Source: Martinezella lusitana (GTDB lineage Bacteria > Pseudomonadota > Alphaproteobacteria > Rhizobiales > Rhizobiaceae). From it: a stretch of 64,000 nucleotides of DNA. The notes beneath the pieces were generated by a model. The model did not search any database. It was given only the letters and a program-made list of their open reading frames with translations, and was not told where the DNA came from. The stretch spans positions 248,001 through 312,000 of the forward strand of contig NZ_FMAF01000003.1 of NCBI RefSeq assembly GCF_900094565.1. The letters are read 5' to 3'. Shown here piece after piece: positions 53,364 to 63,072 of the stretch (its first letter is position 1; every line of letters begins with the position of its first letter). The position numbers were made by a program, and so were the translations under genes.

Positions 53364-54292
53364 AGGTTCTCATATCGGGCGGAACGGGTCTTGTCGGCCG
53401 ATATATCAACGAGGAGCTGCTGGCAGCCGGATACAAGGTTGCGGTCGGCGGACGCGCCGCGCCGCAGGCAGGTCTCTTTCCCCATGCTGTTTCCTTCGTG
53501 CCGCTGAGCCTCGACCCCACCGAAGACCATAGCCATGCTTTCGAGGATGCCTATTTCTTCGTGCATGCGGCTTTCAGTCACGCGCCCGGCAAGTATCGCG
53601 GTGGCGAAGGAGAAGACCCCGAGGGGTTCCGGCGGCTCAATCTGGACGGCACGGTCAAGCTGTTCGAAACGGCGAGAAAGGCCGGCATTCGACGCTGCGT
53701 CTTCCTGTCATCTCGTGCTGTCTATGGCGATCGGCTGGCGGGCGAGGTGCTGACGGAGGCAAGCAAACCGGCGCCGAATACGCTTTATGGGGAAGTGAAG
53801 CGCGATGCCGAACATGCGCTTTTCTCCCTCTCCGCTCCCGGTTTCGCGACGGCAAGCCTGAGGGCGACAGGCGTCTATGGCGATCTGCGTCCGAACAAGT
53901 GGGACGCTCTGTTTGACGATTATCTGAACGGCAAGCAGGTTCCCTCTCGCGCGGGAACGGAGGTCCACGGCCGCGACCTCGGCCGCGCCGTTCGGCTGCT
54001 GCTGGAGACCGAAAAAGGACGGATCGACGGCGAGGCCTTCAATCTGTCGGATATATTGACCGACACGCACGAGATCCTCGGGCATCTGCAGCGGGCAACG
54101 AATTGTCCTCAGGCCCTCCCGGCCCCGGCGCCCGAGGGCGTCATAAGCGCCATGGATACGTCGAGAATTCGTGCGCTTGGATGGCAGAGCGGCGGAAAGG
54201 TGTTGCTTCGGCAAACGATCGAGACCTTGGCGAAGGCAATACCGCCGCGCCATGCCGCCATCAACGCATCAGCTTCGTCTCGTCCCAGCTGA
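53360..54292 (+). CDS. sqdC: NAD-dependent epimerase/dehydratase, SqdC-like
   Basis: 310 residues from the ATG overlapping sqdD (ATGA). Extended short-chain dehydrogenase: SGGTGLVGRYINEELL (NAD site), FLSSRAVYG and TLYGEVKRDAEH (Tyr-x3-Lys). Third gene of sqdBDC, where its role in sulfolipid metabolism is not settled. The 3' end overlaps the convergent DinB-like gene by 32 bases. Confidence 0.8.
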   Translation: MKVLISGGTGLVGRYINEELLAAGYKVAVGGRAAPQAGLFPHAVSFVPLSLDPTEDHSHAFEDAYFFVHAAFSHAPGKYRGGEGEDPEGFRRLNLDGTVKLFETARKAGIRRCVFLSSRAVYGDRLAGEVLTEASKPAPNTLYGEVKRDAEHALFSLSAPGFATASLRATGVYGDLRPNKWDALFDDYLNGKQVPSRAGTEVHGRDLGRAVRLLLETEKGRIDGEAFNLSDILTDTHEILGHLQRATNCPQALPAPAPEGVISAMDTSRIRALGWQSGGKVLLRQTIETLAKAIPPRHAAINASASSRPS

Positions 54293-54824
54293 GCACCGCC
54301 AATTCCGCGCCCCTGAACCTCGCATCGTCGGCAACGATGAATTCATCGAGCTGCGGCGGCGCGACACTGGTTCCGGCCAGCATCGCATGCACCTGGCCGC
54401 GATGATGAGTCTGATGCTGCAGCAGGTGGCTCAGCACATCGTCGGCCCGCTCGCGCTGAATACGATCGCTGCGTTGAATGGCGACCGTCCGCGTCGCCGT
54501 CTCCGGCGTCAGGCCCTCGCAAAGCACCACCAGCCGGCGATCGACATCCGTCTGCTGCCTGGACAAGTCTTCAAGCTTGTCGAACGGCTCCTCGATGTCG
54601 AAGGCCCCCAGCCCCAGGGTGCCGCCTTCCAGCGCATCGACATAGAACCAGTCCACGGTCAGGATGTGATTGAGGGTCGATTTGATCGACGGAAAGAAGC
54701 TCGTCCGCTTCGCCTCGAACTCGCCCGGCTGCAGCGCCGCGCAGGCTCGATGCAACCGGATATTCGCCAACGCATTGTTGTAGGCGAGCTTGCGAAACAC
54801 ACGAACCGCATCGAAAGCGGACAT
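54261..54824 (-). CDS. DinB family protein
   Basis: 187 residues, a four-helix bundle. Metal-binding histidines are in LNHILTVDWFY (about residue 52) and HQTHHRGQVHAML (about 138-142), the DinB/YfiT pattern; LAYNNALANIRLH opens the fold. Such proteins are probable metal-dependent thiol transferases. It is last of a reverse-strand run with Nudix and phosphoesterase genes. Confidence 0.85.
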   Translation of the reverse strand: MSAFDAVRVFRKLAYNNALANIRLHRACAALQPGEFEAKRTSFFPSIKSTLNHILTVDWFYVDALEGGTLGLGAFDIEEPFDKLEDLSRQQTDVDRRLVVLCEGLTPETATRTVAIQRSDRIQRERADDVLSHLLQHQTHHRGQVHAMLAGTSVAPPQLDEFIVADDARFRGAELAVLSWDETKLMR

Positions 54825-54836
54825 CGGATATCTCCC

Positions 54837-55355
54837 CTAGGCCTTGTCGAGATCACCGTCCCGCCAGACGAGATGACGCGGCGTCAGCGGCAGATCTTCG
54901 ATTTCCTCGGCAATGAAATAGGGCGGAATATCGAGCGCCACCAGCGCCTCCCGCGTTGCCCGCACCCATTTGAATTCGAGATCGTTATCGCCGTCCCGGA
55001 TGCGATGCACGATTTTATCCGGCTCGAACGGGAAGCCGTGGGGTAGGTCCATCAGGTAGTAGAGACCGAGTTCGTGCCAGTCGCGCTGCTCGTAGTGAAA
55101 GAAATTCTCCACGGACCAGAGAAGGCGCCCGACTGTCACATCGACGCCCAGCTCCTCGACCATTTCTCGCTGCAAGGTTTCCTCCGACGTCTCGCCGATC
55201 TCGGCGCGACCGCCGGGAAAGGTCCAGAATGTCTCGTGCTCGGCCCGGTGGACAAGCACATGCCCGTCACGAAAGCCGAGGCCCGCCACGCGCATCTGGA
55301 ATCGCGAGCGGCCCGCATTCAGTCTGATAAGCTTGCGTTTCGACACGATCTTCAT
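54837..55355 (-). CDS. Nudix hydrolase
   Basis: 172 residues. The Nudix box reads GGRAEIGETSEETLQREMVE followed by ELGV (about 47-70), complete with the REVxEE-type glutamates. Substrate is a nucleoside diphosphate derivative but cannot be named. The ATG overlaps the phosphoesterase stop by 4 bases. Confidence 0.9.
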   Translation of the reverse strand: MKIVSKRKLIRLNAGRSRFQMRVAGLGFRDGHVLVHRAEHETFWTFPGGRAEIGETSEETLQREMVEELGVDVTVGRLLWSVENFFHYEQRDWHELGLYYLMDLPHGFPFEPDKIVHRIRDGDNDLEFKWVRATREALVALDIPPYFIAEEIEDLPLTPRHLVWRDGDLDKA

Positions 55356-56254
55356 CCCACATCGATCACGACAATTTCCGGCGGCACGCCGAAGCGAACC
55401 GGCGCAATGGAGCAGCCAAGGCCGCCGGAAACGATGATATGACGCTCTTCCTCTGTAATATGGCCATGGACATATCTGTCGCCATACCGCGACGGCGTAT
55501 AGGGTGACCAGCCGAAAATCCTCACCTGGCCGCCATGCGTATGTCCCGACAAGGTCAGCGACACACGCGAAGGCACATTGGGAAAGATATCGGGCTCATG
55601 AGCAAGAAGGATCACGGGCGCATCGTCTGCGACTTCCGCCAGGGTGCCGCCGAGATCATCCAGCCCTTTCGTATATGGGCGCTTCCAGCGCATGCTCCGG
55701 CGCAGGGCCAGCTGATCCTCGACGCCGGCAAGCCAGAACCCTTGCCCGTTCTTTTCCAGGCGCGCGGAACGATTGGAATAGACCTCGATGCCGACGCTGG
55801 CCAAGGCCCGGTGGCTGAAGGTTGGCCCATGACCCTTTCTCTGGGCGGCCGCGTCATGCCACCAGTCGTGATTGCCGATGACAGCATGAACCCCGAGCGG
55901 CGCCTTCAGCTTCGCCAGCTCTGCCGCCCAGGCCTGATGATCGACGCGAGCGGTGATGAGATCGGTCCCTGACGTGTAATCGCCAAGCAGGACGATGATG
56001 TCACCGCCGAGTTCATTGGCCCGAGTGCAGATCGCTGCAATGCGCTCGGCTGACATCCACGGTTCGCAGGCATGGAAATCGGCGAGCGCCACGATCCGCA
56101 GTTTGAGCCCCGGCGTCCATCGTGGCGGGGTCAACGCATAGCGGGTCACATTCAGGCGGACGACAGGCTCATATCCAAAGGCGTATCCCCCGAGTGCAAT
56201 CAAACCGAATATGCTGCCGCCGAAGAGCTTCAGAAAGGCGCGACGGCCGAGCAT
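55352..56254 (-). CDS. Membrane-anchored metallophosphoesterase
   Basis: 300 residues. An N-terminal hydrophobic segment (RRAFLKLFGGSIFGLIALGG; partly Tat-like) is followed by the calcineurin-like motifs ALADFHACEP, LLGDYTSG, GNHDWWHD and LSGHTHGGQVR. YkuE/YaeI-like lipid-A or lysophospholipid enzymes have this plan. It starts directly at the ruvB stop. Confidence 0.9.
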   Translation of the reverse strand: MLGRRAFLKLFGGSIFGLIALGGYAFGYEPVVRLNVTRYALTPPRWTPGLKLRIVALADFHACEPWMSAERIAAICTRANELGGDIIVLLGDYTSGTDLITARVDHQAWAAELAKLKAPLGVHAVIGNHDWWHDAAAQRKGHGPTFSHRALASVGIEVYSNRSARLEKNGQGFWLAGVEDQLALRRSMRWKRPYTKGLDDLGGTLAEVADDAPVILLAHEPDIFPNVPSRVSLTLSGHTHGGQVRIFGWSPYTPSRYGDRYVHGHITEEERHIIVSGGLGCSIAPVRFGVPPEIVVIDVG

Positions 56255-57295
56255 TCAATCTCCCTCCTGGAACAACCGGAACTGCGCGGCCTCAAGGTCC
56301 TTGGGCGGCTGCATGCCGAGATGTTTCCAGGCGATCGCGGTCAAAACACGGCCGCGCGGTGTACGTTGTATGAAACCCTGCTGGATCATGTAGGGCTCGA
56401 TAATATCCTCAATCGCATCGCGCGGCTCGGAAAGGCCGGCAGCGATGGTTTCGATGCCGACCGGCCCGCCACCGAAATTGACGGCAATCATATTGAGATA
56501 ACGCTTGTCGAGCTGATCGAAGCCGACATTGTCGACGAGAAGCCGCGTCAAAGCCTCGTCGGCGATCTCCCGCGTCACCGCTTCGACCTTGGCCACTTCG
56601 GCAAAATCGCGCACGCGACGCAGCAGGCGGCCGGCGATGCGCGGCGTTCCGCGCCCGCGCCGCGCAATCTCGCGTGCCCCTTCGTCGGTCATGCCGAGCC
56701 CCATCAGTCTCGCGCCACGCCGGACGATGAACTCAAGCTCCTCGACGGTGTAGAAACTCAATCGGACCGGAATGCCGAAACGATCCCGCAGCGGCGTCGT
56801 CAGCAGGCCGAGACGCGTGGTGGCGGCAACCAGCGTGAACTTGGCAAGATCGATCTTCACCGAGCGCGCTGCCGGGCCCTCGCCGATGATCAGGTCCAGC
56901 TGAAAGTCCTCCATGGCCGGATAGAGGATTTCCTCGACCGCCGGATTGAGGCGGTGAATCTCGTCGATGAAGAGCACGTCGCGCTCCTCGAGATTTGTGA
57001 GCAATGCTGCAAGATCGCCCGCCTTGGCGATAACGGGGCCGGAGGTCGAGCGGAAATTGACGCCGAGCTCCTTCGCCATGATCTGCGCCAGCGTCGTCTT
57101 GCCGAGGCCGGGCGGGCCAACAAAAAGCACATGATCCAGCGCCTCGCCGCGTCCCTTGGCCGCCTCGATAAAGACCTTCAGATTGGCGCGCGCCTCCGCC
57201 TGACCGGTAAATTCGTCCAGCGATTGCGGCCTGAGCGTCGCATCAATGTCTTCGCCCCGCTTCTCCGGCGATATCAGGCGTGCGGCTTCACTCAT
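56255..57295 (-). CDS. ruvB: Holliday junction branch migration ATPase RuvB
   Basis: 346 residues from [16 protein letters not shown]; starts 7 and 19 codons upstream exist. [13 protein letters not shown], Walker [12 protein letters not shown], Walker [16 protein letters not shown], sensor [17 protein letters not shown] and the winged-helix [11 protein letters not shown] are all clear. It drives branch migration with RuvA. Confidence 0.97.
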   Translation of the reverse strand: MSEAARLISPEKRGEDIDATLRPQSLDEFTGQAEARANLKVFIEAAKGRGEALDHVLFVGPPGLGKTTLAQIMAKELGVNFRSTSGPVIAKAGDLAALLTNLEERDVLFIDEIHRLNPAVEEILYPAMEDFQLDLIIGEGPAARSVKIDLAKFTLVAATTRLGLLTTPLRDRFGIPVRLSFYTVEELEFIVRRGARLMGLGMTDEGAREIARRGRGTPRIAGRLLRRVRDFAEVAKVEAVTREIADEALTRLLVDNVGFDQLDKRYLNMIAVNFGGGPVGIETIAAGLSEPRDAIEDIIEPYMIQQGFIQRTPRGRVLTAIAWKHLGMQPPKDLEAAQFRLFQEGD

Positions 57296-57448
57296 GTCAG
57301 AGGTTCCATTCCCCATATGCGTTTCGCGGCTCTTTCGCCGATGCGGCATCAAGGCTTGCCGCGTTCAAAATAGTCCCGCACGAAAGAGCGTCGCAAGTCG
57401 ATCTCCCGACTTTGAGACAATAGTAAGGAACGCGGAAGGTGCAAAGCC

Positions 57449-58063
57449 TCACCGCGCCAGTTCCTTGAGGCCGAACCGGATCAGCTTGGCGCTGTCGGCG
57501 CCCGCGCCGGCCAGTTTCATCGCGGCCGCAACGGCGTTGGCGGCCTGGTCGCGGGAATAGCCAAGATTGGTCAGCGCAGAAACGGCGTCGGCGACGGGTG
57601 CGGCGGCAACTCCTTCGCCCAATTCCTGCTTCAAGCCGATATTTGCCGCCTCGCCGGCAAAGGCCGGCGCCTTGTTCTTCAGCTCGGTCATGATACGCAC
57701 TGCAACCTTTGGGCCGACGCCCGGCGCGCGCGAAACGGCGGCGCGATCCTGCAGCGCGATCGCATTGGCAAGCTCGGCTGGCGTCAAGGTCGACAACAGC
57801 GCCAGTGCCACTTTCGCGCCCACGCCCTGCACTGTCTGGAGGATGTTGAACCACTCCCGCTCCAGTGCCGTCGTGAAGCCGAAGAGCCGGATCTGGTCTT
57901 CGCGGACATAGGTCTCGATGAAGAGAATGCAGGCTTCGCCGACGGAGCCGAGCTTCGACAGCGTGCGGCCCGAGCAGTAGGCGACATAGCAGACGCCGTG
58001 CACGTCCACGAGCACATAATCCTCGCCGAGCTCTTCGATTGTGCCTTTCAGCTTGCCGATCAT
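57449..58063 (-). CDS. ruvA: Holliday junction DNA helicase subunit RuvA
   Basis: 204 residues: OB-fold domain ([20 protein letters not shown]), two helix-hairpin-helix motifs ([17 protein letters not shown] and [17 protein letters not shown]) and a C-terminal domain III ([16 protein letters not shown]) that binds RuvB. It ends 150 bases before ruvB and begins 12 bases after the toxin gene. Confidence 0.95.
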   Translation of the reverse strand: MIGKLKGTIEELGEDYVLVDVHGVCYVAYCSGRTLSKLGSVGEACILFIETYVREDQIRLFGFTTALEREWFNILQTVQGVGAKVALALLSTLTPAELANAIALQDRAAVSRAPGVGPKVAVRIMTELKNKAPAFAGEAANIGLKQELGEGVAAAPVADAVSALTNLGYSRDQAANAVAAAMKLAGAGADSAKLIRFGLKELAR

Positions 58064-58075
58064 GAATGATGTCCG

Positions 58076-58495
58076 TCAGGGATGGGTTTCAGGGGAAATG
58101 AGGTCGAGCGAAGGAAAGTGGGAACGATAGCGCGAGGCATCCCGTGTCAGCAGCCTGTGTCTTCGCCACTCGGCATGGGCACCGATGAGAAAGTCCGGAA
58201 GGGTTCTCTCCCTTTGGCCACCGGCGAGCCGATAGAGACGATGCGCCTTGCCGGCTCGAAACGCAGCCTCGAAGGGTATGGCTTCGCGCTTCATGTCGAG
58301 CCAGGACAAGGTGACCGTCAAGTCCTCCTCGCTCAAAGGCGAAACAGCGAGTTCCGACCAGACCACCGGGCTGATAACGAGATCACCCTCTCCGATACAT
58401 TGTTTCAGCAACTTTGCGGACCATTGCCGCTGGGCCGATGCCGGACCGAGGATATCGATGAAGATGTTGGTATCAACGAGGGTCGACGTCGTCAC
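58076..58495 (-). CDS. PIN-domain toxin, VapC-like
   Basis: 139 residues with the four acidic PIN residues: D8 in VDTNIFIDI, E48 in VVWSELAV, D101 in LPDFLIGAHA and D118 in TRDASRY. VapC proteins are ribonucleases, often cutting tRNA. The gene overlaps its antitoxin by 23 bases and lies between ruvC and ruvA. Confidence 0.9.
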   Translation of the reverse strand: MTTSTLVDTNIFIDILGPASAQRQWSAKLLKQCIGEGDLVISPVVWSELAVSPLSEEDLTVTLSWLDMKREAIPFEAAFRAGKAHRLYRLAGGQRERTLPDFLIGAHAEWRRHRLLTRDASRYRSHFPSLDLISPETHP

Positions 58496-58736
58496 GCGGA
58501 CCTCTCAGAAACTCCATAAATTCGTCGGTTGTCATGCCGCCAAGGTCCATCGTACCCCCGACGCGCTCCAGCCAATCGTCGAAATCGCGAATAGCCGGAT
58601 CCGATGCCTCGGCGATCTTGACGAGCATCGCCCCGCTGCCCGAGGCGATAAAATCAACCTCCGAGCCCGGGCCGATGCCGAGCCTGTCGCGAATTTCCTT
58701 CGGGATGGTCACCTGACCTTTTTCCGTCACACGCAT
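58473..58736 (-). CDS. AbrB/MazE-type antitoxin, VapB-like
   Basis: 87 residues: a swapped-hairpin AbrB domain (VTEKGQVTIPKEIRDRLGIG and GSEVDFIASGSGAMLVKI) followed by an acidic tail that would wrap the toxin (DDWLERVGGTMDLGGMTTDE). It would bind its own promoter and neutralise the PIN toxin. Confidence 0.9.
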   Translation of the reverse strand: MRVTEKGQVTIPKEIRDRLGIGPGSEVDFIASGSGAMLVKIAEASDPAIRDFDDWLERVGGTMDLGGMTTDEFMEFLRGPRDDVDPR

Positions 58737-58791
58737 GGTAATACCTCTTCAGTAATACTTAGCGGCCAACCCGGAACAGGTCAAGAACAAA

Positions 58792-59304
58792 CTACCCTGC
58801 CAATGCCGCCTGCCGCAGCCGGTTGGTGCCGCGATTATGGGCGTGGCAAATGGCAATGGCGAGTGCGTCGGCGGCGTCATTGCCCTTGAACTCGGCCTTG
58901 GGCATCAGGATCTTCAGCATCATATGGATCTGCTGCTTCTCGCCATGCCCCACGCCGATGACGGCCTTTTTGACGGCATTCGGCGCATATTCGGACACCG
59001 GCAAACCCGCGCGCGCCGGCACCAGCATGACGACGCCGCGCGCCTGCCCGAGCTTCAGCGTCGCCACCGCATCCTTGTTGACGAAGGTCTGCTCGACGGC
59101 AGCTTCATCCGGCTTGTAGCTATGAACGATCTCCGCAAGCCCATCGTGAAGCTGGCAAAGGCGAGAGGCGAGATCCATGTCGCCGTCCGAGGTCACCGTT
59201 CCCGATGCTACGAAACGCAGGGAATTGCCAAGTATATCGATAACCCCCCAGCCGGTGCGGCGCAGGCCCGGATCGATACCGATGATGCGAATCGTGTTTT
59301 GCAT
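58792..59304 (-). CDS. ruvC: Crossover junction endodeoxyribonuclease RuvC
   Basis: 170 residues. Catalytic acidic residues D11 ([12 protein letters not shown]), E71 (AAVEQTFV), D143 and D146 ([14 protein letters not shown]) match those of E. coli RuvC. It resolves Holliday junctions with RuvAB; ruvA follows after the toxin-antitoxin pair. Confidence 0.97.
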   Translation of the reverse strand: MQNTIRIIGIDPGLRRTGWGVIDILGNSLRFVASGTVTSDGDMDLASRLCQLHDGLAEIVHSYKPDEAAVEQTFVNKDAVATLKLGQARGVVMLVPARAGLPVSEYAPNAVKKAVIGVGHGEKQQIHMMLKILMPKAEFKGNDAADALAIAICHAHNRGTNRLRQAALAG

Positions 59305-59498
59305 GGGTCAACCTATCTTTCAGGCCGAAGATGTGCCAGCAAAATGTGAACAAAACAAAAACAAGCCACAGATTGCCGGCGGTTCCCGCCGCGCTGAAAG
59401 CATCGTGACGAAATCGTGGCGGCAGGGTTTGGAATGACGCCCCGGCGCTCCTACATGGTGGAAACACATCCTCCCTTTCACCACGCAGGTTTCTTGCC

Positions 59499-60497
59499 AT
59501 GGTTCCCTTTTCCATCCTCGATCTTTCGCCCGTTGCCGAAGGCAGCACCATCCGCCAGTCCTTCGACGGTTCGAAGCGCATGGCGCAGAAGGCGGAGGAG
59601 CTCGGTTACAACAGGTTCTGGCTGGCCGAGCACCACGGCATGCCGGGCGTCGCCAGTGCCGCGACGGCTGTCGTCATCGGCCATGTCGGTGCGGCAACCT
59701 CGCGCATCCGCATCGGTTCGGGTGGCGTCATGCTGCCGAACCATTCCCCGCTTGTCATCGCCGAGCAATTCGGCACGCTGGAAGCCCTGTTTCCCGGCCG
59801 TGTCGATCTCGGCCTCGGCCGGGCGCCGGGCACCGACATGCGCACGGCGCAGGCCCTACGCCGCAACATCGATGCCGGCGCGCAAAGCTTCCCCAACGAT
59901 ATCGTCGAGCTGCAGCATCTGTTCAGCCCGGCCGACGAGAACCAGATCATTCTCGCCGTTCCCGGCCATGGCGCCAACGTCCCGATCTGGCTGCTCGGCT
60001 CCAGTCTCTACAGCGCCCATCTCGCCGCCATGCTCGGCCTTCCCTATGCCTTCGCCTCGCATTTCGCGCCGGAAGCCCTGCTTGACGCGGTCGCCATTTA
60101 CCGGGAGCGTTTCACGCCATCGGCAACGCTCGACAAGCCCTATGTCATGGTCGGCGTCATGGGCTCGACGGCAGATACGGATGAGGAGGCGCAATACCAT
60201 TTCACCTCGGCACAGCAGCAATTCGTCAACCTGCGCCGCAATGTGCGCGGCCCCTTCCCTCGCCCGCGCAAGGACATGGACGATTTCTGGACGCCGATGG
60301 AAAAGCTGAATGTGGAAAACACGCTGCGCTATGCCGTGGTCGGTTCCCCGGCGACCGCCGAGGCGAAACTCCGGCAATTCATCAAAGATACCGAGGCTGA
60401 CGAGGTCATCATTTCGATGCCGATCCACGATATCGAGGCGCGATTGAGATCGGTTGAGCTGTTCGCTACGCTTCCGAGCTTCAAGAAGGTGTCCTGA
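59499..60497 (+). CDS. LLM class flavin-dependent oxidoreductase
   Basis: 332 residues. [61 protein letters not shown] in pieces, and [10 protein letters not shown] are the marks of the MsnO8/luciferase-like group. Substrate unknown. Divergent from ruvC; 59305-59498 should hold both promoters, none distinct. Confidence 0.9.
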   Translation: MVPFSILDLSPVAEGSTIRQSFDGSKRMAQKAEELGYNRFWLAEHHGMPGVASAATAVVIGHVGAATSRIRIGSGGVMLPNHSPLVIAEQFGTLEALFPGRVDLGLGRAPGTDMRTAQALRRNIDAGAQSFPNDIVELQHLFSPADENQIILAVPGHGANVPIWLLGSSLYSAHLAAMLGLPYAFASHFAPEALLDAVAIYRERFTPSATLDKPYVMVGVMGSTADTDEEAQYHFTSAQQQFVNLRRNVRGPFPRPRKDMDDFWTPMEKLNVENTLRYAVVGSPATAEAKLRQFIKDTEADEVIISMPIHDIEARLRSVELFATLPSFKKVS

Positions 60498-60562
60498 CTT
60501 TCGAGTGCGAACTATCCGGTGAGCGGATCTTCTGTGAGCGGCTCACCGGGCGATCGACGAGG

Positions 60563-61000
60563 TCAGGATACGAGCCTCGTCTTCCAGTGGCGCCGGATCA
60601 ACATATCCAACGACAGCTTGCCGGCGCCGGCGACGATCAGCACGAACATTCCACCCGAGATCGCCAGGTCTTTTTCGAAGTGCAAGAGTTCATTGTGACT
60701 GGCGAAGTTCGTGTGAAACAATAGCGCTGTCAGCAAGCAGAACAGGCCGAGACCGAATGCCGCCAATCGGGTCGTGAACCCGAGCGCAATGGCAAGGCCT
60801 GCAGCAAGCTGCACGGCGATGGTTGCAGTCGCGATAGGTGCGGCGACGCCAAGCTTTGCCATGGCTTCCAATGCATTATCGAAATGGCTGGCGAGTTCGA
60901 TACCCTCTTCCAGAAAGAGTAACGACAGCAGCATGCGGCCGAACAGCAGTGCCATGTCCGCCATATTGACGAGAGCGGCACTCTCCTCTTCGTATTCCAT
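60563..61000 (-). CDS. DoxX family membrane protein
   Basis: 145 residues, four membrane helices (about 15-35, 53-75, 79-98 and 109-130), start after GAAGGAGGAAA. LLFGRMLLSLLFLEEGIEL and FTTRLAAFGLGLFCLLTALLF fit DoxX/SURF4-like proteins. Probably in one transcript with the TPR and MBL genes (102-base gap). Confidence 0.8.
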   Translation of the reverse strand: MEYEEESAALVNMADMALLFGRMLLSLLFLEEGIELASHFDNALEAMAKLGVAAPIATATIAVQLAAGLAIALGFTTRLAAFGLGLFCLLTALLFHTNFASHNELLHFEKDLAISGGMFVLIVAGAGKLSLDMLIRRHWKTRLVS

Positions 61001-61102
61001 GGATTTCCTCCTTCACAGCAACATCCGGGCGGTTTCCGCTCTCGGCGGCATCTCCACGACTTGGTCGAATGGAAATGCCGCCGGGTCAGTTGGGGCCGAG
61101 TT

Positions 61103-61564
61103 CTAGTTGCTTGCCTTCGCGGCGATCGCCTTGGTCAGATCATCCAGCTCCTCGCAGCCGCCGGGGCAAAGTTTGGTGAGTGTTGCAAGCTGTTCGCGAG
61201 CCTTGGGCATGTCGCCGGTTTCGACATAGAGTTCGCCGAGATATTCATGCGCGCCCTTGTGATCCGGCTGCAATTCCAACGCCTTGGTGTAGTAGGTCAG
61301 CGACGTTCGATAGTCCCCGGTCTTGCGCAGGGTAAAGCCCATCAGATTGTAGACATCGGCCTGCTGATGCTCCTCGGCGATATCGCGAAGCTCGGCAAGC
61401 GCGCCGACATAATTCTTCGCATCGATCTTGGCGCGCACCGACGTCAGATCCGGCGCGTCGGTGGCCTCCATATTGTCGACGGCGAAGGCGACGCCGGCCG
61501 TTGCGGCGGGAATGACGATCACGGCGCACAGGCCGGCAATTCCGAGAATGGCATGTTTCAACAT
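61103..61564 (-). CDS. Secreted tetratricopeptide-repeat protein
   Basis: 153 residues from MLKHAILGIAG (AAGGAGC upstream), with a signal peptide (about 1-28) and three TPR-like units (YVGALAELRDIAEEHQQ, YNLMGFTLRKTGDYRTSLTY, HEYLGELYVETGDMPKAREQ). The last part has CPGGCEEL, a pair of cysteines. Lies 22 bases after the MBL gene. Confidence 0.85.
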   Translation of the reverse strand: MLKHAILGIAGLCAVIVIPAATAGVAFAVDNMEATDAPDLTSVRAKIDAKNYVGALAELRDIAEEHQQADVYNLMGFTLRKTGDYRTSLTYYTKALELQPDHKGAHEYLGELYVETGDMPKAREQLATLTKLCPGGCEELDDLTKAIAAKASN

Positions 61565-61586
61565 GGTCTTGCTCCTTCTTGGCCGC

Positions 61587-62561
61587 TCAGGCCTGGATGG
61601 TGGGGGTGAATCCGTAAGCGTTGCCGTCCTTGACGAAGGTTCCGGAGCCCGGGAACGGAAAATGCGAGCCGCAAATCCTGATCTTGTCGGCAATGACGCG
61701 GTCGATCAGCTTGCGGCGGGTACCGATGGCCATCGGGCCGTCCTGATCGTAGGCTCCCTGCCATTCGGGATGGGGGGCGAGCAGCGCCGGCACGTACATG
61801 ATGTCGGCCGAGACCATCAGCTGCTCGTTGCCGCCATCGACGAGGAAGACCGAGTGACCGGGGGTATGACCAGGCGCGGCCATGATGCGCACGCCCGGCG
61901 CGACCTCGGCGCCATCATCGACCAGCCGCCAGTTCTTCCACGTCGGAAAGACGGAAGCGATGCGCCTGCCCGCTTCCTTGCGCCCCTCCGCCAGCTTGTC
62001 GACCCGGCCGGGATCGGTCCACCAGTTGTACTCGGTGGCATTGACCACAAGCTCGGCATTGGCGAACACCGGCGCATTCGTTCCTTTTTCCATCAGGCCC
62101 CAGACATGGTCCGGATGGAAATGCGAGATCATGATCGTGTCGATTTTCTTGTAGTCGATGCCGGCGGCGGCCATGTTGGCCGGAAGATGCGTGGCATTGG
62201 TCTGCCACTGCCCGACGCCCGACCCGGCATCCATCATGATCTTTCGGCCACCGATATCGAGGACGACGACGGTCAACGGAATGGGCATGAACTCCGTCGT
62301 CAGGCCGGCCTTGGAAAGCGCCTCCTTGGTGTCATCGACGGAGGCGTTCTTGATGAAGGCCGGATCGTGCGGCTTGCGCCAAATGCCGTCATAGACGGCC
62401 GTGACGTCGATCGAACCGACCTTGTATTTGTAGAAGCCCGTCGTCGGCTCCAGTGGGGTCGCGGCAAAGGCTTGCGGAATGAATTCGAGCTTCGACGACA
62501 GTCCGAAGGCTGCCGCAGCGGCGGCCGTCCCGAGCACGGCACGGCGGGTCATGTCAAACAT
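61587..62561 (-). CDS. Periplasmic MBL-fold metallohydrolase
   Basis: 324 residues with a Tat-type signal (MTRRAVLGTAAAAAAFGLSS). The metal site is MISHFHPDHVWGL (HxHxDH); further histidines in AAPGHTPGHSVF and a late ICGSHFPFPG. Quorum-quenching lactonase, arylsulfatase-like or thiol/sulfur hydrolases share this fold; the substrate is not evident. First gene of a probable MBL-TPR-DoxX operon with an ECF-type promoter. Confidence 0.85.
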   Translation of the reverse strand: MFDMTRRAVLGTAAAAAAFGLSSKLEFIPQAFAATPLEPTTGFYKYKVGSIDVTAVYDGIWRKPHDPAFIKNASVDDTKEALSKAGLTTEFMPIPLTVVVLDIGGRKIMMDAGSGVGQWQTNATHLPANMAAAGIDYKKIDTIMISHFHPDHVWGLMEKGTNAPVFANAELVVNATEYNWWTDPGRVDKLAEGRKEAGRRIASVFPTWKNWRLVDDGAEVAPGVRIMAAPGHTPGHSVFLVDGGNEQLMVSADIMYVPALLAPHPEWQGAYDQDGPMAIGTRRKLIDRVIADKIRICGSHFPFPGSGTFVKDGNAYGFTPTIQA

Positions 62562-62636
62562 CGCGATATCTCCTCAGGGTTATGGCTTTGGGGCCAGGCG
62601 GAGGGCGCTGCAGATTGCCGCCCCCGCTGAGGAAGA

Positions 62637-62664
62637 AGATCAGCGACTGCGGGCACTTATTCCC
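62637..62664 (-). promoter_or_regulatory. Candidate ECF promoter of the MBL-TPR-DoxX operon
   Basis: On the reverse strand GGGAATAA (62664-62657), 15 bases, then GATCT (62641-62637), about 76 bases upstream of the MBL start. The same two elements with the same spacing stand before the sigma factor gene on the other strand. Confidence 0.6.
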
Positions 62665-62795
62665 CGCAGCACGAAAGATTCATTCAAATAATTGAAATTA
62701 ATAGGCTATTTTAGCTCGATGCCGAAAGCCCGGATCGCAATCTGCTGGGTGCAGAGCGCCTGGGGGCACCGTCTTCGACTTTTTCGAATCCGATC

Positions 62796-62823
62796 GGGAA
62801 TAAAACCCGAGCAAGTGCGATCT
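62796..62823 (+). promoter_or_regulatory. Candidate ECF autoregulatory promoter of the sigma factor gene
   Basis: GGGAATAA (62796-62803), 15 bases, then GATCT (62819-62823). The identical pair on the opposite strand (62664-62637) precedes the divergent operon. Expected transcript start is near 62830, so the ORF part left of it should not be coding. The rest of 62562-63072 holds no other recognised element. Confidence 0.6.
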
Positions 62824-63072
62824 ACGTCTTTAGGCAAGATTGCAAGCGCCGGACCCGAGGCTTACAGTCGACATCGGCGTTTCGCGGGGACCATGATGAC
62901 AGACGCCCAGATTATAAGCGCGATTTCATTCGACCGCCGGTTTCACGCCATGAACTGGCGTCGCCTGCAAGCAAGCGTGATGCGCAGCCTGGAGCGGCTT
63001 CTCATCCGGTTGGTTGGCCCGTTTGCCGGACCGAAGGCGCACGGAACGAAGGAGGCTAGCTACTCCAGCCTC

